Source of the DNA: MA-ANB-1 sp965216445
Lineage (GTDB): Bacteria; Actinomycetota; Acidimicrobiia; Spongiisociales; ZC4RG35
Assembly: GCA_965216445.1 (NCBI GenBank)
Contig: OZ244166.1
Span: 868,001 to 932,000, forward strand
DNA length: 64,000 nt
Direction of reading: 5' to 3'
Part shown: one piece after another, positions 60,984 through 64,000 of the stretch
Numbering within the stretch: position 1 is the stretch's first letter
Layout of the letters: each line of letters starts with the position of its first letter
The notes under the pieces: generated by a model
Seen by the model: the letters and a program-made list of their open reading frames with translations, nothing else
Databases searched by the model: none
What the model was told of the DNA's origin: nothing
Made by a program: the position numbers and the translations under genes

Positions 60984-60989
60984 AAGTTA
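60984..60989 (-). promoter_or_regulatory. -10 hexamer, leaderless decarboxylase gene
   Basis: TAACTT on the minus strand, 6 nt before the ATG at 60977. Confidence 0.5.
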
Positions 60990-61060
60990 GCGCGCTCGCT
61001 GCGGCACGCTCAACCCGAGGGAACCATCTACGATCATATGCGCAGGTTCCGAGGAGGGAA

Positions 61061-62347
61061 ATGCCTGATAAATACAACAGATTTCGGTTGCTCTGGCCCG
61101 ACCATTTGGGCCTGGCCCGTGGGAAGTATCTGCCCGGAGATGCTGCGTCCGGATCCACCGGCCACTGTCTGACTCTGTTCACTCTCGGCTTCGACCGTGA
61201 CATGACACCACACGACGGAGCTTTGTTCTGGAAAGGGCTCCCCGACCTGGAGGCGACGTTCAACACCGAAGACGTTCGTCCCGGATGGGAAGAGGGAACC
61301 GGGGTCATCATTCCTGAGATTTCTCGTGGTAGCGAACTGGTGCCGTTTGCGCCGAGAAACCTCCTCAAGTCGGCGGTCGCTGCGTGGGAAGCTCATGGGA
61401 TAACAGCGAAGGTCGGAATCGAGCTGGAGGCATTTGTCTTCGAACCCGACGGTTCGGGTGGATGGCAGCCTGTCAGCACGCCAGGCGCTTATGTTTATGG
61501 GACGGGGATGGCGGTCGACCCGGCCGGGATTATCGACGACATCATGACAACTTCTGCCGAGGTTGGCTTTCCCCTCGAAGCCGTCAATAGCGAATACGAC
61601 AACGGGCAGTTCGAGCTGACACTCACCTACGACGACGCAATAACCGCGGCCGACGACGCCTTCTTGTTCAAGGTCATGGCTAAAGAGATCGCTGCGCGGA
61701 AGGGATACCTTCTTACTTTCATGGGCAAGCCGATTAACGGCCGCGGGGGGAGCGGATTCCACATCAACCTCTCTCTTCACGACGAATCGGGTGGGAACCT
61801 GTTCAGCGACCCTGAGGCAGCTGACGGGCTGAGTGAGGCTTGTCAGAACACCATCGCCGGCATGTTGCATCACCACGTTGGTATGACTGCGCTCCTTGCC
61901 CCCACGGTCAATGCTTACAAACGGCTCCAACCAGGTTCTTTGTGTGGATATTGGGCTAACTGGGGCTATGACCATCGTGGCGTGACGGTGCGTGTTCCTC
62001 CCGCAAGAGGGAAAGGGACCCGTTTGGAACATCGTCTCGGGGACGGGTCAGTAACGCCCCACCAGGCGATCGCAACCGTGCTCACCGCAGCTCGTCTCGG
62101 CTACGAAAAGGCGTACGACCTTCCCGACGTAGAAACCCTCGACTGCATCGAGAGAGCATCGACCGACGTAGTGGCCCCGCCCAGTCTCAGTCATGCCCTC
62201 GACGAATTAGAGGCAGATACCGATCTCGTCGAAGCGCTGTCACCCGCCTACGTAGACGGGTTCTTGACGGTGAAGCGCGCCGAGTGGGATCGCTACCAGC
62301 GGTGGACCACAGACTGGGAGATGGCCGAATATCTCCCGTTCCTCTGA
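61061..62347 (+). CDS. Glutamine-synthetase-like ligase (gamma-glutamylamine synthetase type)
   Basis: A 428-residue member of the GS family: VGIELEAFVFEPDG (metal glutamates), NGQFELTL, GGSGFHINLSL (the GSGxHxH-like His), NAYKRLQPGSLCG, RVPPARGKGTRLEHRLGDG. It is ~40 residues shorter than classical GlnA and lacks the adenylylation-tyrosine region, so it is more likely a gamma-glutamylpolyamine/amine ligase (PuuA/GlnA3-like). GAGGAGGG lies before the ATG; TACGAT at 61029-61034 is a likely -10. The next gene starts inside its stop (TGATG). Confidence 0.88.
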   Translation: MPDKYNRFRLLWPDHLGLARGKYLPGDAASGSTGHCLTLFTLGFDRDMTPHDGALFWKGLPDLEATFNTEDVRPGWEEGTGVIIPEISRGSELVPFAPRNLLKSAVAAWEAHGITAKVGIELEAFVFEPDGSGGWQPVSTPGAYVYGTGMAVDPAGIIDDIMTTSAEVGFPLEAVNSEYDNGQFELTLTYDDAITAADDAFLFKVMAKEIAARKGYLLTFMGKPINGRGGSGFHINLSLHDESGGNLFSDPEAADGLSEACQNTIAGMLHHHVGMTALLAPTVNAYKRLQPGSLCGYWANWGYDHRGVTVRVPPARGKGTRLEHRLGDGSVTPHQAIATVLTAARLGYEKAYDLPDVETLDCIERASTDVVAPPSLSHALDELEADTDLVEALSPAYVDGFLTVKRAEWDRYQRWTTDWEMAEYLPFL

Positions 62348-63129
62348 TGGCCGGTTTTCTCTTCCCCCAGACGCCGTCAGGTAAATCGTCGCTGATCCCT
62401 AGTCCGCCGTGGCATTACTCGGGTGAGATGGTCACCGTCGAATATCAAACCGATCCGGAGCGGGTTGCCGATTTGTTGCCCGACGGTGTCGACCTCGCCC
62501 CTGACAATCCGGGGGCGGTCGCCGTGATCTGGGCAGACTGGCAGAGTTGTGGACCTGACTTTGCGGAGGTGCTCGACCCGGTCCGATCCCAGTACAAGGA
62601 GTGCTTCGTCGTGATCCGGGGAAGCTGGGAAGACAAAGTGTGGAGCCGTTGCGCCTACATCTGGGTCGACAAGGACTTTGCCATGGTTCGGGGCTATCAC
62701 CAGGGATACCCCAAGAAACTGGGGGACATCTGGATGACCCGCCCGATCACCGTCGGCAAAGCCGGTCCGCGCCTGGAGCCAGGAGGGAAGTTTGGCGCCA
62801 CAGTGTCAGCAAACGGTCGGTTGATCGCCGAAGCCAGGGTGACCTTGACCGGTCCCGCCGAGTCTCCGGGGTTTGTCAACGGTCATCCCATGTTGCACAA
62901 CCGAACCTGGCCTGCGATCGAGTCCGACGGTTCGAACTCGATGGACGAGTTGGTCACCATGAGCGGCTACGACGGCGAGGTTGCCGATGTTTGGGCCGGC
63001 GATGCCGAGATAGACCTGTTCGAGTCTCCAACCGAGGAGCTCGCTCTACTGGCCGACTCAGAAATGATCGGTGGCTATTACCACAAGGTCGGCGTGTCCT
63101 GGAAGGGCGGAACCACGCTACGGAGCTAG
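62347..63129 (+). CDS. Acetoacetate decarboxylase family protein
   Basis: A 260-residue protein with the ADC fold. The catalytic Schiff-base lysine lies in YHQGYPKKLGDIWMTRPI, with upstream PWHYSGEMVTVEYQTDPE and the hydrophobic-barrel segment. Many family members decarboxylate or dehydrate other oxo-acids, so the substrate is open. ATG overlaps the ligase stop, so the two are translationally coupled. Confidence 0.9.
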   Translation: MAGFLFPQTPSGKSSLIPSPPWHYSGEMVTVEYQTDPERVADLLPDGVDLAPDNPGAVAVIWADWQSCGPDFAEVLDPVRSQYKECFVVIRGSWEDKVWSRCAYIWVDKDFAMVRGYHQGYPKKLGDIWMTRPITVGKAGPRLEPGGKFGATVSANGRLIAEARVTLTGPAESPGFVNGHPMLHNRTWPAIESDGSNSMDELVTMSGYDGEVADVWAGDAEIDLFESPTEELALLADSEMIGGYYHKVGVSWKGGTTLRS

Positions 63130-63149
63130 GGAGGCTTTCTCCCCAGCTG

Positions 63150-63155
63150 TAGGAT
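63150..63155 (+). promoter_or_regulatory. -10 hexamer, leaderless NUDIX gene
   Basis: TAGGAT ending 6 nt before the ATG at 63162. Confidence 0.5.
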
Positions 63156-63161
63156 GGCCCG

Positions 63162-63734
63162 ATGTCCACAGCTGAAGGCGACGAACGCGACGAACAGCTG
63201 GTGTGGGAGCATTCGGCCACTGAAGTTGGTCCCGACCTGATTCTCTTTCGAGCTCGGTTTGACACCATGACGCATCCCTCGTCAGCTGAACCCATGGAGC
63301 GAGTGGTGTTGGAGTCGCCCGACTGGGCAAACGTGGTCGCACTAACTCCGGAAAACCAATTGGTCGCGGTCCGTCAGTTCCGTTTCGGGAGCAGGCGAGT
63401 CACAACCGAGATCCCAGCCGGCATTGTCGATCCGGGTGAAGAACCTCTGGCGGCCGCCCGCCGCGAACTGCGCGAGGAGTGTGGATACACGAGCGACAAT
63501 TGGTCCTATCTCGGCTATGTCGAGCCCAACCCGGCTTTCCTGGACAACCGGTGCCATCATTTTCTTGCCGAGGATGCGATTCAAACCCACCCGCAGGAAC
63601 TCGACTCAGGCGAGGCCATTGAGGTGGTTGTCTTCGATGAATCAGGTTGGAGAGAAGCGATTCGTTCCGGCGAAATGCGTCACAGCCTGGCGATCAGCGC
63701 ACTCTCGCAGGTCTTTGATCTCAGACCTTCCTGA
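63162..63734 (+). CDS. NUDIX hydrolase (ADP-ribose pyrophosphatase-like)
   Basis: A 190-residue protein with a complete NUDIX box: GIVDPGEEPLAAARRELREECG (G-x5-E-x7-REUxEExGU), preceded by VALTPENQLVAVRQFRFGSRRVTTEIPAG. The whole pattern is that of ADP-ribose pyrophosphatase / ADP-sugar diphosphatases. Independent of the upstream pair by its own promoter. Confidence 0.93.
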   Translation: MSTAEGDERDEQLVWEHSATEVGPDLILFRARFDTMTHPSSAEPMERVVLESPDWANVVALTPENQLVAVRQFRFGSRRVTTEIPAGIVDPGEEPLAAARRELREECGYTSDNWSYLGYVEPNPAFLDNRCHHFLAEDAIQTHPQELDSGEAIEVVVFDESGWREAIRSGEMRHSLAISALSQVFDLRPS

Positions 63735-63862
63735 CGAGATCCAGCCCAAGTGAGTCGATCGATCAGCAACGCGCCCGCGCGGAGAGACCCTGAAGGTGTG
63801 GGTTCACTTTTTGACAGTTGGTGGTCGAGGTTCTTGTTTCGGGGTGAAGCGGAGGGTCACCC
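63735..63862. other. Intergenic region before the HNH fragment
   Basis: 128 bp with no supported gene, promoter or hairpin. Confidence 0.4.
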
Positions 63863-64000
63863 CTAGGTAGGTCGAGTCCCCGCCGTCGCCCAATAGTGAT
63901 CGGACCCGGTTCTGCACAATTCGTCGTCAACGGAGTCGTGGCGGTGTCGGAGTGTGTGGTGATAGCGACACAGCAATATGAGATTGTCGAGATTGGTTTC
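63863..64000 (-). CDS. HNH endonuclease C-terminus (cut by window edge)
   Basis: The minus strand enters at the window edge reading ETNLDNLILLCRYHHTLRHRH and stops after 45 residues at 63865-63863. N-LDNL-x-LLC-x-x-HH is the end of an HNH nuclease domain as found in DUF222/HNH proteins, which are multi-copy in actinobacteria. The usual H-x2-H-x-GGW-like continuation is absent (RHRHDSVDDELC), so the C-terminus may be degenerate or frameshifted. Most of the gene lies outside. Confidence 0.6.
   Translation of the reverse strand, partial: ETNLDNLILLCRYHHTLRHRHDSVDDELCRTGSDHYWATAGTRPT

Noticed and set aside
61034..62032. Long minus-strand open frame opposite the GS-like gene
   Set aside because: Antisense shadow with no family pattern and no ribosome site; the plus-strand gene has clear GS motifs.
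56348..63129. Natural-product biosynthetic cluster around the P450
   Set aside because: No synthase, NRPS/PKS, RiPP precursor or tailoring context; the enzymes look catabolic.

Overview
This window reads as a chromosomal segment of a free-living actinobacterium. Moderately high GC, actinobacterial gene order (mfd / PPIase lipoprotein / mazG / eno / divIC / DUF501 / ppx / tRNA-Leu), an actinobacterial-type DapD, a nickel superoxide dismutase and many TTG/GTG starts all fit. A non-mycolic lineage such as Acidimicrobiia is my inference; no rRNA or other phylogenetic marker is present to prove it. Most of the window is core metabolism and housekeeping, densely packed on both strands, with no phage, insertion sequence or CRISPR array recognised.

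Layout. 0-4.8 kb: ACT-domain protein (cut by the left edge), a nickel-SOD maturation protease fused to a DNA glycosylase, divergent nickel SOD (sodN), a small membrane protein, metG and a lipoprotein. 4.8-11.9 kb: deoC with two aldehyde dehydrogenase genes (the second catalytically incomplete), DUF4126 protein, short FAD protein, AlkA-like glycosylase and two alpha/beta hydrolases. 12-25.6 kb: rplY-pth-glpK, pgsA (apparently with an AUU start), an SDR epimerase, mfd, PPIase lipoprotein, mazG, eno, divIC, DUF501, ppx/gppA and tRNA-Leu(TAA). 25.8-36.5 kb: GNAT/acyl-CoA-synthetase fusion, membrane-anchored HExxH protein, enoyl-CoA hydratase, Ser/Thr-rich surface protein, a two-component system, a UbiA-type prenyltransferase, secreted fasciclin and 5'-nucleotidase, SRPBCC protein. 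36.6-53 kb: cysteine desulfurase-mnmA-methyltransferase, ligA, an ATP-grasp orphan, dapD/dapE, gatCAB, a tungstate-type ABC transporter and pyk.

53-64 kb is more accessory: VanW-family protein, a Cas4/AddB-like nuclease with four cysteines, an ArsR regulator divergent from a 17-residue cysteine-rich micro-gene, then a catabolic-looking block (gamma-glutamyl hydrolase, FAH-family hydrolase, cytochrome P450, PLP decarboxylase, glutamine-synthetase-like ligase, acetoacetate-decarboxylase-like protein, NUDIX). A 102-bp tandem repeat sits between the P450 and decarboxylase genes, and the tail of an HNH endonuclease runs off the right edge.

The most interesting item is the micro-gene at 55874-55927. 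It has a near-consensus promoter overlapped by an ArsR-type inverted repeat, a strong Shine-Dalgarno in a small hairpin loop, a 17-residue peptide ending CCGGDGCC, and a strong hairpin downstream. A second pattern runs through the whole window: many genes carry a TANNNT -10 hexamer 6-7 nt before the start codon, which implies widespread leaderless transcripts.
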